Positions 47,601-57,503 of a stretch of 64,000 bases of DNA are shown piece by piece. The position numbers and the translations under genes are program-made. The notes below the pieces were generated by a model, which saw only the letters and a list, made by a program, of their open reading frames with translations, was not told the origin of the DNA and ran no database searches. Position 1 is the first letter of the stretch. The number at the start of each line of letters is the position of its first letter. The DNA is from Kingdonia uniflora. Lineage: Eukaryota > Streptophyta > Magnoliopsida > Ranunculales > Circaeasteraceae. The DNA is taken from positions 1 through 64,000 of the forward strand of contig JACGCM010002624.1 in NCBI GenBank assembly GCA_014058105.1, written 5' to 3'.

Positions 47601-49388
47601 TGTTGGCGGTTCTATGGCTGTATATGGGGCATTTGATGCAATAGTAAGTATGACAAGCAGGGAGAAATAAATTGTAGTGTGCTGATAGTAACTCTTAGAT
47701 GGGTTCTTATAAAGTAAAACTCTTAAGTGAGTTGATTTGATACCTTTAAAATGGTAGATGTTGGATGGATCATGTGATCAAAGTCAATAGTAGTCTATTT
47801 GCTGCCATTTGAAAGGCCTTTCTATCTTATTATGTTTTATCTTCAATTAGGTCAATCACGGCATACATATATTATAGTTTGCTCTCAGATGGCCCCACTC
47901 ACTGCACATTGGCATATATAACTGTAATCTATCATTCATAGGCAGTAATTATGGGGTACATGCCGAACTTGTGCATCTAATGCTAGGAGAATGAAAGTTG
48001 CTAACGTCTTTTTACGTAGTTATATTGAAGAGGCAAGTATTAAAAGACACCAGATTCTTTGATATCTATGTGCAAGTGATCAGTATAGTAAACCGATGAG
48101 GCGATGCCAACACCAATAGTATAGGTATAGTTCTCCTGTACTTTGTGGATAGTTCTAGGATACAACATTATGGCCATTCTTATGTGAAAACACTCATAAA
48201 CAGATGAATGACTTGACTATCTTCTTAGAATTCTTACTATAAATTTCTCGAATAAATGACTTTGTTGTATTTGAAATAGCACGAGTTTAGTATAAGAAGT
48301 TTTCTAGGAAAAACTAGACATTGTTGTATGGTTTTTCGGGATACTCGTATCTTTCTGTATCCAAGATTTTGGGAAATGAAAATCCCGGCCTCCATTTCCG
48401 TTATCAGCTTTCACATCCATATAAGGGCATAATTGCTTGCATATATCATCCATCAGTAGATTACTTTTTTTTCATCCATTAGGGAATTTGTAGCTTATCA
48501 ATATTTTCTATCTCTGTATCTGATATCCATGCTAGATGAGTGGTTTTTTTCGAAATTTCTTTTCTTTGTTGATAGGCCATCTAGATATTGGTTTTGTTGG
48601 TATGAACTCAGGATTGAACTTTTTGTTTCAGTGCTCTCTTATTGCTGGGCGATTTACATCCGATCTTTCTTCAATCACTTTGATAGTTTCCGGTGGAGCT
48701 TTGATTCAGGTCGTTGTGCTTTTGTGGCTTTTACTTAAATACAGGTAGAGATTTTTTCTGCAATGTTTTCAACTGATCTTCTGAGGTTTTGGATATTGTG
48801 TTTAATGTCTCGTATGTAGTCAATTTATATGTGGCTCAGTTTTATGCTACTCTAATGCAGCCTAACTGCGGGACTATTTGGGTCTATATACCCGCTTCTA
48901 ATGGCAGCCATGTTGGGTATCGGTGATGGCGTTTTCAATACACAGCTTAGCGCAGTGCTTGGGATGCTCTTCCGGCATGATACGGTAAAAACAATTTTTA
49001 CCATATTTTAACTGCCTTATGCTAGAGAAGAGGCAATATAGTCAGTTGCCTGAAGCTTGTCTATTGCTTACAGTCTAAGACTATTGGCATGCGTTACTAT
49101 ACAATTTTCCCTGTTATGTATATTTTTCCAAAAATTTCCGACTATTACATCTCTTCCATATATACTTCCGTAATGATTGAATGTTCATTAATTTTAAAAC
49201 AGGAAGGGGCATTTGCACAGTTTAAGGTGTGGCAGAGTGCGACGATCGCTGTTGTATTCTTCGTAAGCCCATACATCACATTGCAGACTATGTTACTTGT
49301 GATGCTTGCCTCCGTTGTCATTGCCGTAGCCGCATTTCTCTTTTTAACTGTACACCTAGAGAAAGCCTTTTCCTCTACCACCTCTTGA
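35609..49388 (+). CDS. UNC93-like major-facilitator membrane protein (10 exons; 9.8 kb second intron)
   Basis: Exons: 35609-35787, 35875-36033, 45798-45861, 46121-46234, 46815-46859, 47009-47259, 47553-47643, 48632-48744, 48861-48984, 49203-49388; all joins are GT-AG and in phase. The product is about 440 residues. It opens [17 protein letters not shown], contains [70 protein letters not shown] and ends in a run of membrane helices. This matches plant UNC93-like proteins (At3g09470 type), multi-pass membrane proteins of the UNC-93/MFS group; roles of plant members in K+ and stress physiology are only partly known. Exons 3-10 are clean. Exons 1 and 2 each lose frame by single missing bases in homopolymers (T run near 35731, G run near 35976, C run near 36024). 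Intron 2 carries the large foreign-looking insert. Either the 5' end has assembly errors or the gene is crippled. Confidence 0.85.
36144..45480. other. Large compositionally distinct insert in UNC93-like intron 2 (possible mitochondrial DNA)
   Basis: About 9.3 kb that is GC-richer and purine/pyrimidine-patchy compared with the AT-rich introns around it. It has no recognisable protein gene, rRNA or tRNA. Short motifs recur throughout on both strands: CTTCTAAACTAC or GTAGTTTAGAAG, ACTTGCGTACGGCG or CGCCGTACGCAAGT, and AAGGATCCTTG-like BamHI palindromes. A region at 38020-38330 looks like nuclear retrotransposon leader/LTR sequence. An imperfect direct repeat (AGGATAATCTGCGCAG, 36152 and 36369) lies at the left side, and a repeated GGGAGTG...TGCTGACGTT (about 45391 and 45453) at the right. 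The style resembles plant mitochondrial intergenic DNA, so a NUMT is my preferred reading, without direct proof. Boundaries are approximate. Confidence 0.5.
42486..42751. mobile_element. hAT-type MITE with internal tRNA-like segment
   Basis: A 266 bp element with ends CAGGGCCGGCCC and (opposite strand) CAGGCTCGGCCC, flanked by a perfect 8 bp duplication GTAGTTGC (42478-42485 and 42752-42759), as for hAT elements. Inside (about 42620-42680), TAGCTTAGTTGGTTGGTGTC and GTGTTCAAAGCC resemble tRNA A- and B-box sequences. It is inserted in the large intronic insert, so that insert was already nuclear. Confidence 0.82.
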
Positions 49389-49936
49389 TGCTGAACGGGA
49401 CGAATGCACAACCATGATGTCTTCCACCGTCTTATTTCTCGTTGCCAGCAACATGCAAACTCAATGCGACAGGAGCATTCTCCGGTACACACTCTTCACA
49501 CGATGACTTGTATTACTACATTTTCCTGGGATATTTGTGTATAAACGAGTCATTTTTTCTCAATGATACCGTTGAATACCAAAAAAAAAAACCTTGTATA
49601 CTCGTAAAATCCTACCCGTCAGTTTTTTAAAGCATGAATTCCGTCCACGCCATGTTTTATTTTACCAGTGATGAATAATTATCAGTCTTTGTTGGTTATC
49701 TCGATGATTATAGACGGCACTGAAGAGAACCATATAAATTTTTTTCAAGATTATCATAACCAACTCCATAATCAGGGGTACTTACGTCATTATAAAATTT
49801 CAAAAGTCACCAACTGCAATTTACCAAACTCACCTCACCCGCCAAATAACAAAGTAGTTGAGAAATTAGGTTTCCCTATCCTCAACCTCTCTAACTATAA
49901 TATCCTCAAAACTCAACAAAATAAACTCAAGCCAAT
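49389..49936. other. 3' UTR of the UNC93-like gene and short intergenic DNA
   Basis: No coding sequence. AC-rich leader-like sequence from 49800 precedes the small membrane protein gene. Confidence 0.5.
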
Positions 49937-50305
49937 ATGAATCCTTTCTCTTTCGTACCCTCGATTCTCCGACGAATCCCAAACCGATACCCGCTAGTAC
50001 TCTACGCTGTAACGTGGACGATCCTATTAACGGTAACGGTAGGATTTGCGTCATTCTCTCCGGAGTTTGCCTTTGTTTCAGCAATATCTCATTCTTCTTC
50101 GTTTGCAAGGGAATGTGAATATATAGATGTTATTAGAGTTCCGTTGGATTTACCGGGAGAGTTGTTTTGTTTACCGGCTTGGATGTTTAGGAAGTCGAAT
50201 TTGGATTATTTTGTTCCTCCTATTTTTGCAGCTGTTGTCGTTGCTGGTTCAGCTATTGTTGTTAGTGCTCTAGGGTTGTGGGAAGACGATCGGATCGATT
50301 TTTGA
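49937..50305 (+). CDS. Small two-helix membrane protein, function unknown
   Basis: A clean single-exon ORF of 122 residues starting MNPFSFVPSILRRIPNRYP. Two hydrophobic segments are evident: about residues 19-45 (LVLYAVTWTILLTVTVGFAS) and about 92-115 (FVPPIFAAVVVAGSAIVVSA). The intervening roughly 45 residues (ECEYIDVIRVPLDLPGELFC) would be a loop on one side of the membrane. The C-terminus is short and acidic (LWEDDRIDF). I do not recognise a named family, but codon use, an uninterrupted frame, an AC-rich leader and a plausible 3' flank support a real gene. It lies 550 bases after the UNC93-like gene on the same strand. Confidence 0.65.
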   Translation: MNPFSFVPSILRRIPNRYPLVLYAVTWTILLTVTVGFASFSPEFAFVSAISHSSSFARECEYIDVIRVPLDLPGELFCLPAWMFRKSNLDYFVPPIFAAVVVAGSAIVVSALGLWEDDRIDF

Positions 50306-50488
50306 CGTTAAATGGTGAAGAATGTGATTTTTTTCTTCTAATATGTGCATTATAGCTTCTTCGGTTTAAGATTCATTTGATCAAATTGTATTGTCCCATA
50401 AAAACCAATTATACTGCAAATATGTGTTGATTTTTGCTTTGCTAAGAGGACAACTGAATGAAAGATATGGTTCCGTACTTGAATGAAA

Positions 50489-50926
50489 CACCTAGGAGCA
50501 CCTCCAACAAAAGAGTATGTGATTCCGGTTTATCATATCGGTATTCTAGAATCGCATGCTGTTTTCGTCCAACAGAGATTACTGTTTTAAGAGAGAAGTT
50601 GTGATGGGAGAGAGAGAGATGCCACGTGTATTTAAAAAAGTTTTGTTGGGCGCTCAACGGTTCGGCGCCTAGGAAGTGATATATGAGAGAGAGAGAAGTT
50701 GTGATGGGAGAGAGAAATGTCAGCTGTAATTAAAAGTTGTTGGGCACTGAATGGTTCAACGCCTAGGCGGTATGCATATACTCCTCGCCAAGTTTAGGTT
50801 TCACATACTTTGGAGGGGTATGGGGTTCAACATACTCACCAGCATACTGCATACCTCTGTTGGATGAGTTTTTTTGCAAAAATATGCGAAAACCATGACA
50901 ACTTACTCTTCTATTGGAGGTGAATT
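50489..50926. mobile_element. Probable MITE
   Basis: The left end GAGCACCTCCAACAAAAGAG and the right end, reading CACCTCCAATAGAAGAGTAA on the opposite strand, form imperfect terminal inverted repeats. Inside are GTTGGGCGCTCAACGG and GTTGGGCACTGAATGG repeats and a duplicated AGAGAGAGAAGTTGTGATGG (about 50590 and 50689). A clear target duplication was not found. Confidence 0.55.
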
Positions 50927-51289
50927 CGGCATATCATCTTTTACACTTTACTAAATATGCCAAACAACTCGGCAAATATTTGTGACCCTGCACGAACAAA
51001 AGAAGTAAAATCATCGGCAAGTTTCAACACTTCAACAAAGGCCACATTATTCCACACAATGCAACTCTTCAACAAAATAGTGCAAACAATTCAACGCAAA
51101 TATCCTGGTGCTCAGGGTTGAGCCCCCTGAGCTCCATGCACCAGCCCAAATGCTCCAACAATGCTTGGTGGAAAAGCTTAAACTTAATAGACATACCTCC
51201 CTAGTCCCTACATACCCTGTGTATGAAAACTCCGTTACGATAACATATAGACCTTCCAATTCATCTTTAGAAATTGTGTACAACCAAGG

Positions 51290-52645
51290 TCAGTGACTTC
51301 ATTAATCCTGATGGTTGGAACTTTCCCTACAGATATATCTCTTGCATTCTTAACTATGGGAATAGACATTTATAGTATTCCATGCGACCCTAATACAGAA
51401 GATTTTCAGATTTGGAAACCGGATATACATAGTGAATTTTAAGTCAAAAATGCTTTCGAAAGTACCCGTAACCGTCTCGACTCAACTTGGTGGTAGAAAT
51501 ATACATGGTTACAATGCTTACACTCAGGACTTAGTAGATTTGCATGGAAACTTATGAACCAAATTCTGCCTACGGATGACTTGATACAGCGGAAGGGAAT
51601 ACAGCTAGTATCCATATGCAATCAGTGTGACTGCACAGCTGAATCTGTAGAACATCTGTTCTTTGAATGTACGTTAGCGAAAGTGCTTTGGAGTTGGGCA
51701 ACAAACACTTTTAACATTGCTGCTGTTTCTGATAACGAAAGCTGGAAACAAATTCTAGATAAAAGCAAAGCGCTGAGCTTGTACTTGAATGATCTATGGA
51801 TAACAATGGTCTTCTCTGTGAGTCGTTGGCTTTGGAATGCAAGAAACAAAATCAGATTTGATAAAACGAAACTATCAATTAGAGAGATACAAAACAGGGT
51901 GTTACGGGAAATTGTAAACAGCGCAAAACTGTCTAAACACGGCATGTATAACACTGCCTTCGAGTTACAAATTATAAAAGCTCTCTCTGTCGATTGCAAA
52001 ATGAGTAAAGCTCCTGTGGTTAAAAGTTGCATGTGGATACTACCCAACGTGAACGAAATTAAGTTGTGTTGTGATGGTTCGGGGTTGGCAAATCCGGGTC
52101 CTTCTGGCATTGGAATAGTTTACAGAGACTGGGAAGGAAGAGTCCTAGGAACGTTATGCAAATCAGTTGGAACAACAACTAATTATCTGGCATAAGTTAA
52201 TGCAATCATAGACGGGGTGGAAAAAGCTATATATCGAGGATGGAATAACCTGTGGGTTGTTTCGGATTCCTCGGTAGCAATCAATGTTTCGTCACGCATA
52301 AAATACCATGGAAATTCAGAACTAAGTGGACACAAATACTCAATTCTATGCAGTCAATCTGGCTTAGCGCAACCTGGAGAGAAGCAAACTTTTCGGCAGA
52401 TACCATGGCTAAAAGAAGATCCAACGAAAACTTACCTTTTGAGGAATGAACTGAGGGAAGACCGGTATTCCTTACAAGGATTGAAGACCCCCACACATAA
52501 TACTTTAGATTTTGTTGAAAGCATTATTGTCATAGTTTCTCTTTGTGGTTCTTTTGGGTTTTTCTCGTCTAATTAGACGGGTCCCGTAGTATGTAAATAC
52601 TATTTCGTTCTCTATAAAAGCTAAACTTTTTACAAAAAAGAAAAC
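51290..52645 (+). pseudogene. LINE 3' end: zinc-binding and RNase H domains
   Basis: The plus strand from 51554 reads continuously for 213 residues. The zf-RVT zinc-binding region (CNQCDCTAESVEHLFFEC) is followed by LWITMVFSVSRWLWNARNK and the start of an RNase H fold (IKLCCDGSGLANPGPSGIGI). A stop at 52193 and frame changes follow; the RNase H continues as VVSDSSVAINVSSRIKYH (about 52257) and WREANFSADTMAKR (about 52376). Upstream (51290-51550) carries frameshifted RT-downstream sequence including LSRFAWKLMNQILPT. The end near 52630 has an A-rich run. This is a typical 5'-truncated, decayed plant LINE. Confidence 0.82.
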
Positions 52646-52769
52646 CCCACTCAAAAAGATGAGAAACAACACACAACAACTATAACTATTATGCGCATCT
52701 CATTCGTTGTTCAATGTAAACGACACTAATAATTTCACAATTATAAAACAACTAAAGCTCTTCTTTTAC

Positions 52770-52870
52770 AGCTATACTTCTCTCTCTCTCTCTCTCTTTC
52801 TCTCTCACATTAACAACAACGAAACCAGAGGTGTGTCGGTGATCTTCAACAACGTCTCTCTCTCTCTCTG
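52770..52870 (+). repeat. CT microsatellites in the ArfGAP leader
   Basis: Runs of CT at about 52778-52806 and 52856-52870 just before the ATG at 52884, typical of plant 5' UTRs. Confidence 0.8.
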
Positions 52871-52883
52871 AGATCCACCATTA

Positions 52884-55800
52884 ATGGCGGCCTCTCGACG
52901 CCTTCGAGACCTTCAATCGCGTCTCTCAAACAAAACCTGCGTCGATTGTTCCCAAAAGAACCCTCAATGGGCATCAGTCTCATACGGGATCTTCATGTGT
53001 CTCGAGTGCTCAGGGAAACACCGTGGTCTCGGTGTTCACATCAGTTTCGTCAGATCAGTCACCATGGATTCATGGAGCGAGATCCAACTTAAGAAGATGG
53101 AATCTGGAGGTAACGAAACCCTAAACTCCTTCTTCTCTCAATATGGGATCTCTAAAGAGACTGATATCGTAGCTAAGTATAATTCGAATGCCGCGAAGAT
53201 CTATCGTGATCGAATTCTCGCTTTATCGGAAGGGAGATCGTGGAGAGACCCGGCGGTTGTGAAGGAGACGGTATCGGGGAAACCTCCGTTGGGACCGAGT
53301 GGTGGTGGGAGGAGTAATGGAGGTGGGTGGGATGATTGGGGTAATGAGGATAGCTTTAAATCAAGCGCGTCGGATATTAGGCGAAATCAGTCGACCGGGG
53401 ATGTTAGGGGAAGTGTTGGTGTTGGTGGTGGTGGTGGGGGTGGGAGAGGGGAACATGTGAGGTCGAGGTCGACGGAGGATATGCATACGAGATCACAATT
53501 TGAGGCGTCGGCAGCGAATAAAGAGAGTTTTTTTGCGAGGAGGATGGCGGAGAATGAGAGTAAGCCCGAAGGGTTACCGCCTTCGCAAGGAGGGAAGTAT
53601 GTTGGGTTTGGATCGGCGCCTTCGAATGCTCAGGTTAATGGTTCACAAGGAGGAGGGAGTAGTTCTCTTAGAGACACTGTTTCTCAGGTACACACAAGTT
53701 TAGATCAAATATTTGTTCTTTATCGAATCATGAACATGTATAACTATATATGTTTCTAGAAAAATATCGAAAATAGATCATTTTGGATACTTGATATGGA
53801 GACATATTATGTTGTATATACCAATTGTTGCAAATGGGGATAAATTATGAACCTGGATTACCCTGGTTGCAAATATATATCAAATTCAATATCTATTTGA
53901 AACTGATCTAATGTTGTGGTAGATACCTGTATATCAAATACAGTTTTACGTACTAAATCCAAGCAATGTCGTGGTAGATACCTGTACATGTAAGACTGTA
54001 AGCGTTGGAAGTTACGCTGTGCTTACAATTCCTTATTTAAATGTACGGCAGGGGTTTGGTAGGCTATCTCTGGTTGTACAAGCTGGCACGAAAGAGCTCA
54101 CTTCCAAGGTAATATCTCTCTTATCTTCCAGTAGTATGTTATACGAGTTATTTTTTTGAACCTTTTAATTTAGTCATTAATTGTGATGGGAAAGGATCAT
54201 ATGCTAGTCTAAATCACAAATAAATGAACAAGGGGATTTGCTTTGAAAGTTACTATACATGTTTTTTTCCATTTGAACTTCGAATGTGTTAAGCCCTTGC
54301 GCTCATCCATGCCAACTCAAGGTGCTTGCTATCCTTTTACTGAGATTGAAAAATATTCAATACGACAGCGCCTGTTTGTGTGTGGCTTCATTTAACCTTG
54401 AGCTGTTGCAGTTAGTGACATTTAACTAGTTGCTTCTCAAGTATTATGAAATGAACCCGAGTGAAGCCACCAATGGGCACTGTTGAAGGATATTTACAGA
54501 GTTGGTAACATCTAAAATAGGATGAAGTTTATCTTTGTGCTCATCCATGCCAACTCAAAGTGCTTGCTATCCTTTTACTGAGATTGAAAAATATTCAATA
54601 CGGCAGCGCCTGTTTGTGTGTGGCTTCATTTAACCTTGACATTTAACTGGTTGCTTCTCAAGTATTATGAACTGAACGCTGCCAATGAGCTCTGTTGAAA
54701 AATATTTGCCGAGTTGGTAACATCTATAATAGGATGAAGTTTATACTTTCTAATTCATCATCTTATTATCTTGCCTCGTCTCCCACTGTCTCAGTTCTTT
54801 GTACCACTACTTCAAGAGATTATTAGTTACACTGTTCACATCCACTACTCATCTCCACTTAGAAAGCTAGTAAAGACTTTAAAGTAAATATAGTCAAATT
54901 GCATGCACCCTCTACTGGGACCCGGTGCTCAGAGAGTGGGAGAGGAGGTGAGAGAATAAGGTGCTAGTACTTGATGGTTGGATTTTCCACAATTTAGGAG
55001 ATTGCAGATCTTATCCCTGTCCATCTCTTCGTCTATAACTCCAAACAACAACCTTAGGTGCCTGATGTTAGAAGGCAACATTGGACCAAATTCATAAGTC
55101 ATAACCCTAAAATGTACTTTCACTAGCACACCCGACATATAGACATGAGCATGAAAACCTATAAATATTTTAGGGATTTCAGACTTAAGAGATCCACTGA
55201 GCGTTTTACGGAGTAAACCGATGAAAATTAATGTTTGAGGATGATATGATAAAGTTGTAAAGCATTGAAAGGTCCATTGAAAATTTTAGGCAGTAATAAC
55301 ACACCTAACTCTTCCTCAATTGACAGAACACAATCTGATGTTAGCACAAATGTGACATATCTCGAGCAGCTTTCCCTTGCTGCTCACATCAGCGGCAGTC
55401 AACCTCACTCTTGGAATATTTAATTTTCATTTTTTTTAATTTTGCTCTAGATTTGCTTGATTGATAAATTTAGTTGTGGTTGGTATCATCTTCCACATAA
55501 TCCTTTACCGGGGTCTCTTTTACAGGTTAAAGAGGGTGGGTATGATGACAAGGTAAATGAGACCGTAAATTTGGTCACCACAAAAACTAGCGAGATTGGG
55601 TTAAAGACCTGGGGAATCATGAAAGGAGTCATGGCTATAGCTTCGCAAAAGGTTGAGGAGTTAACGAAAGAAGGTGGAACGACACCCTGGAAAGTGGATA
55701 ACAATGACAACAACAATTGGCAAAGGAGCGAAACCCAAAGCAATGGGTACTATCAGGACTTTGGTAAGGAAAATAATGGGTTCAACCATCAATCTTCATC

Positions 55801-56032
55801 TGGTAAACCAACAAATTCAAAAATCAGTTCTTCGACCTCTTGGGATGATTGGGATGATGATAATAGAAACACCCGTAAAGTAGAAAAGAGCCAGACTGAA
55901 GATAACTGGGCAGGATGGGATGATGCTAAAGACGATGAAGGGTATGAGAATTTCTACCAAAAACCATCTTCAAATAAGAGTCTTAACGGGAAATCCGACG
56001 ACTCTCAGTGGACAGGTGGGGGCTTTCTGTAA
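52884..56032 (+). CDS. AGD7: ADP-ribosylation factor GTPase-activating protein, AGD6/AGD7 (ARFGAP1) type
   Basis: Three exons (52884-53687, 54052-54108, 55526-56032) give 455 residues, all in frame. The N-terminal ArfGAP domain has the CVDC-x16-CLEC zinc finger (Cys19, 22, 39, 42) and the catalytic arginine finger in GKHRGLG (Arg47). It stimulates GTP hydrolysis on ARF GTPases in Golgi COPI traffic. A Gly-rich linker follows (about residues 135-210), then [28 protein letters not shown] and [19 protein letters not shown], the conserved central region of AGD6/7. A Trp/Asp-rich tail ends GGGFL. Exon 2 lacks about ten Ala/Ser residues that I recall from Arabidopsis AGD7, between LSLV and VQAGTK, so an exon boundary variant or small deletion is possible. 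The closest name is AGD7; AGD6 is equally possible. No frame errors. Confidence 0.9.
54299..54770. repeat. About 237-bp tandem duplication in ArfGAP intron 2
   Basis: Two copies beginning GCTCATCCATGCCAACTCAA at about 54300 and 54539, each running to AATAGGATGAAGTTTAT. The second has a small internal deletion. Confidence 0.85.
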
Positions 56033-56440
56033 GAAATTTAGTGATGAACCATATTTCTTCTGTTGCTTTATTTATTTATTCTACATGTAAATGTAGATTA
56101 TTCATCGAAAGTGTTTGCAACATTAAGTTTATTGCCTTGTAATTGTTAACTATCTTCATAATTTTTGAGTAAACCAAATGTTCATCTGGTTAATACAATT
56201 GTTGATTCAGTGGCTGTTAATGCTTATGCAATCAGAAAAGCAAGGGTTTTCAAGTGTAACCTTCACTGGTTTCTGTATTATTAAGCAAATAGATAAGTAG
56301 ATGCCCTTTGAATTAACTGATGCTCTCGCTGCGATATGCAGTAGCACTGATTATGACATCATTGAGTCACATTACGTGTTGTATGTTGTTATCATGTTAT
56401 CATCCCTTCATTTGAGAGGCCACATCAAAGTAATAGACTA
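56033..56440. other. 3' UTR and flank of the ArfGAP gene
   Basis: No coding sequence was recognised; AT-rich. Confidence 0.5.
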
Positions 56441-56442
56441 CG

Positions 56443-57160
56443 GGTGTATTTGGTTTGTGGAAAATGACAAACTGGATTTCCATGGAATCTCGTTTTCTAT
56501 GAACTAAATGCAATATTGATATTTCAAGTCAAAATTTAGAGTAAATTGGAGTTTCATTGAGGATTTTAAGTCGAAAGTCTAGAGATCTTGATCATGACAC
56601 TTTACTAGAAAACACAAATAATCTTGATGGAAAGATGAATTCAAGTTTTTCATATTTTGTTCTATTTCTTAAAACCATGGAAAATGAGCTTTCCATCTCA
56701 TGTTTCCCGTCCCCAACCAAACAAAAGTAAACAAATTTGGCGGAATTCTAATTCACCATTTCCGCCATTTTCCACGTGGAAAACTTACATGTTTGGTTCA
56801 TGGAAAATGGTGAAATGAATTTTCATGGCTTTTATCAAAACCGTGGAAACTTATGGAAAACATGCGTGTTTGGTTCATGGAAAATGGCGAACTGGATTTC
56901 CCCGGGTTATATCAAAACCATGGAAACCCCATATTCTATTAACGAAATTCCATTATTTGGTTGGCCATAGAAAATAATGAAAATCCAAAGGAAATCAAAA
57001 AACTCTAATTTTAAAGAGGAAGTCTAGTTTTCCATATTTTCTTATACTTTCAAAAACCATGAAAAAACTCATTTTCCACCACTTACTTTCCATCTCGAAC
57101 CAAAACAGTGAAAAACTGATTCGCCATTTCCACCGTTTTCCACAAACACACACTACATAT
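56443..57160. mobile_element. Nested MITE-like repeat (TTTGGTTxxTGGAAAATG family)
   Basis: The motif TTTGGTTCATGGAAAATGG with AACTGGATTTCC occurs at about 56449, 56791 and 56870, and inverted near 57118-57150 (GCCATTTCCACCGTTTTCCAC). The outer copies are inverted relative to each other, as in a MITE with internal duplication. Small ORFs such as the one at 56776 are by-products. Confidence 0.6.
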
Positions 57161-57305
57161 TCGATTTTATTAACCTCCAACACAAATTACATTGCAAGAA
57201 CAGATTAGTAATATTTTCTTAATAGCTATAAAAAATCGCAAAAACAAATATTTCGTATTCATCACAGTGATCAATCAATTTTACTTATTGCAAAAATAAG
57301 TAATT

Positions 57306-57379
57306 TGGCGTCGCCCGGGTTTGAACCGGAGACCTTCAGTGTGTTAGACTGACGTGATAACCAACTACACCACGACACC
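57306..57379 (-). tRNA. tRNA-Val (anticodon AAC)
   Basis: On minus a 74-nt cloverleaf: acceptor GGTGTCG pairing CGACGCC, D-arm GTGTAGTTGGTTATCAC, anticodon loop CTAACAC flanked by TCAGT/ACTGA, and T-arm CCGGTTCAAACCCGG with discriminator A. No intron. The minus-strand flank downstream contains a T5 run (about 57288-57294), a Pol III stop. It sits between the ArfGAP and THO4 genes, antisense to both. Confidence 0.95.
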
Positions 57380-57503
57380 TTCTTGTCAAATAATTAAGAA
57401 ATAAAGTATAACTCCCAAAGAATACCACCTTTTATTACCCTCTTCCCCACAAAACTAAAATCTCACTCTCTCTCTCTCTCTCAAAAATTAGGGTTTATCA
57501 AAG

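Noticed and set aside
48529..48748. Two overlapping 70-residue plus ORFs as separate small genes
   Set aside because: One is exon 8 of the UNC93-like gene read into its intron; the other is a shadow frame.
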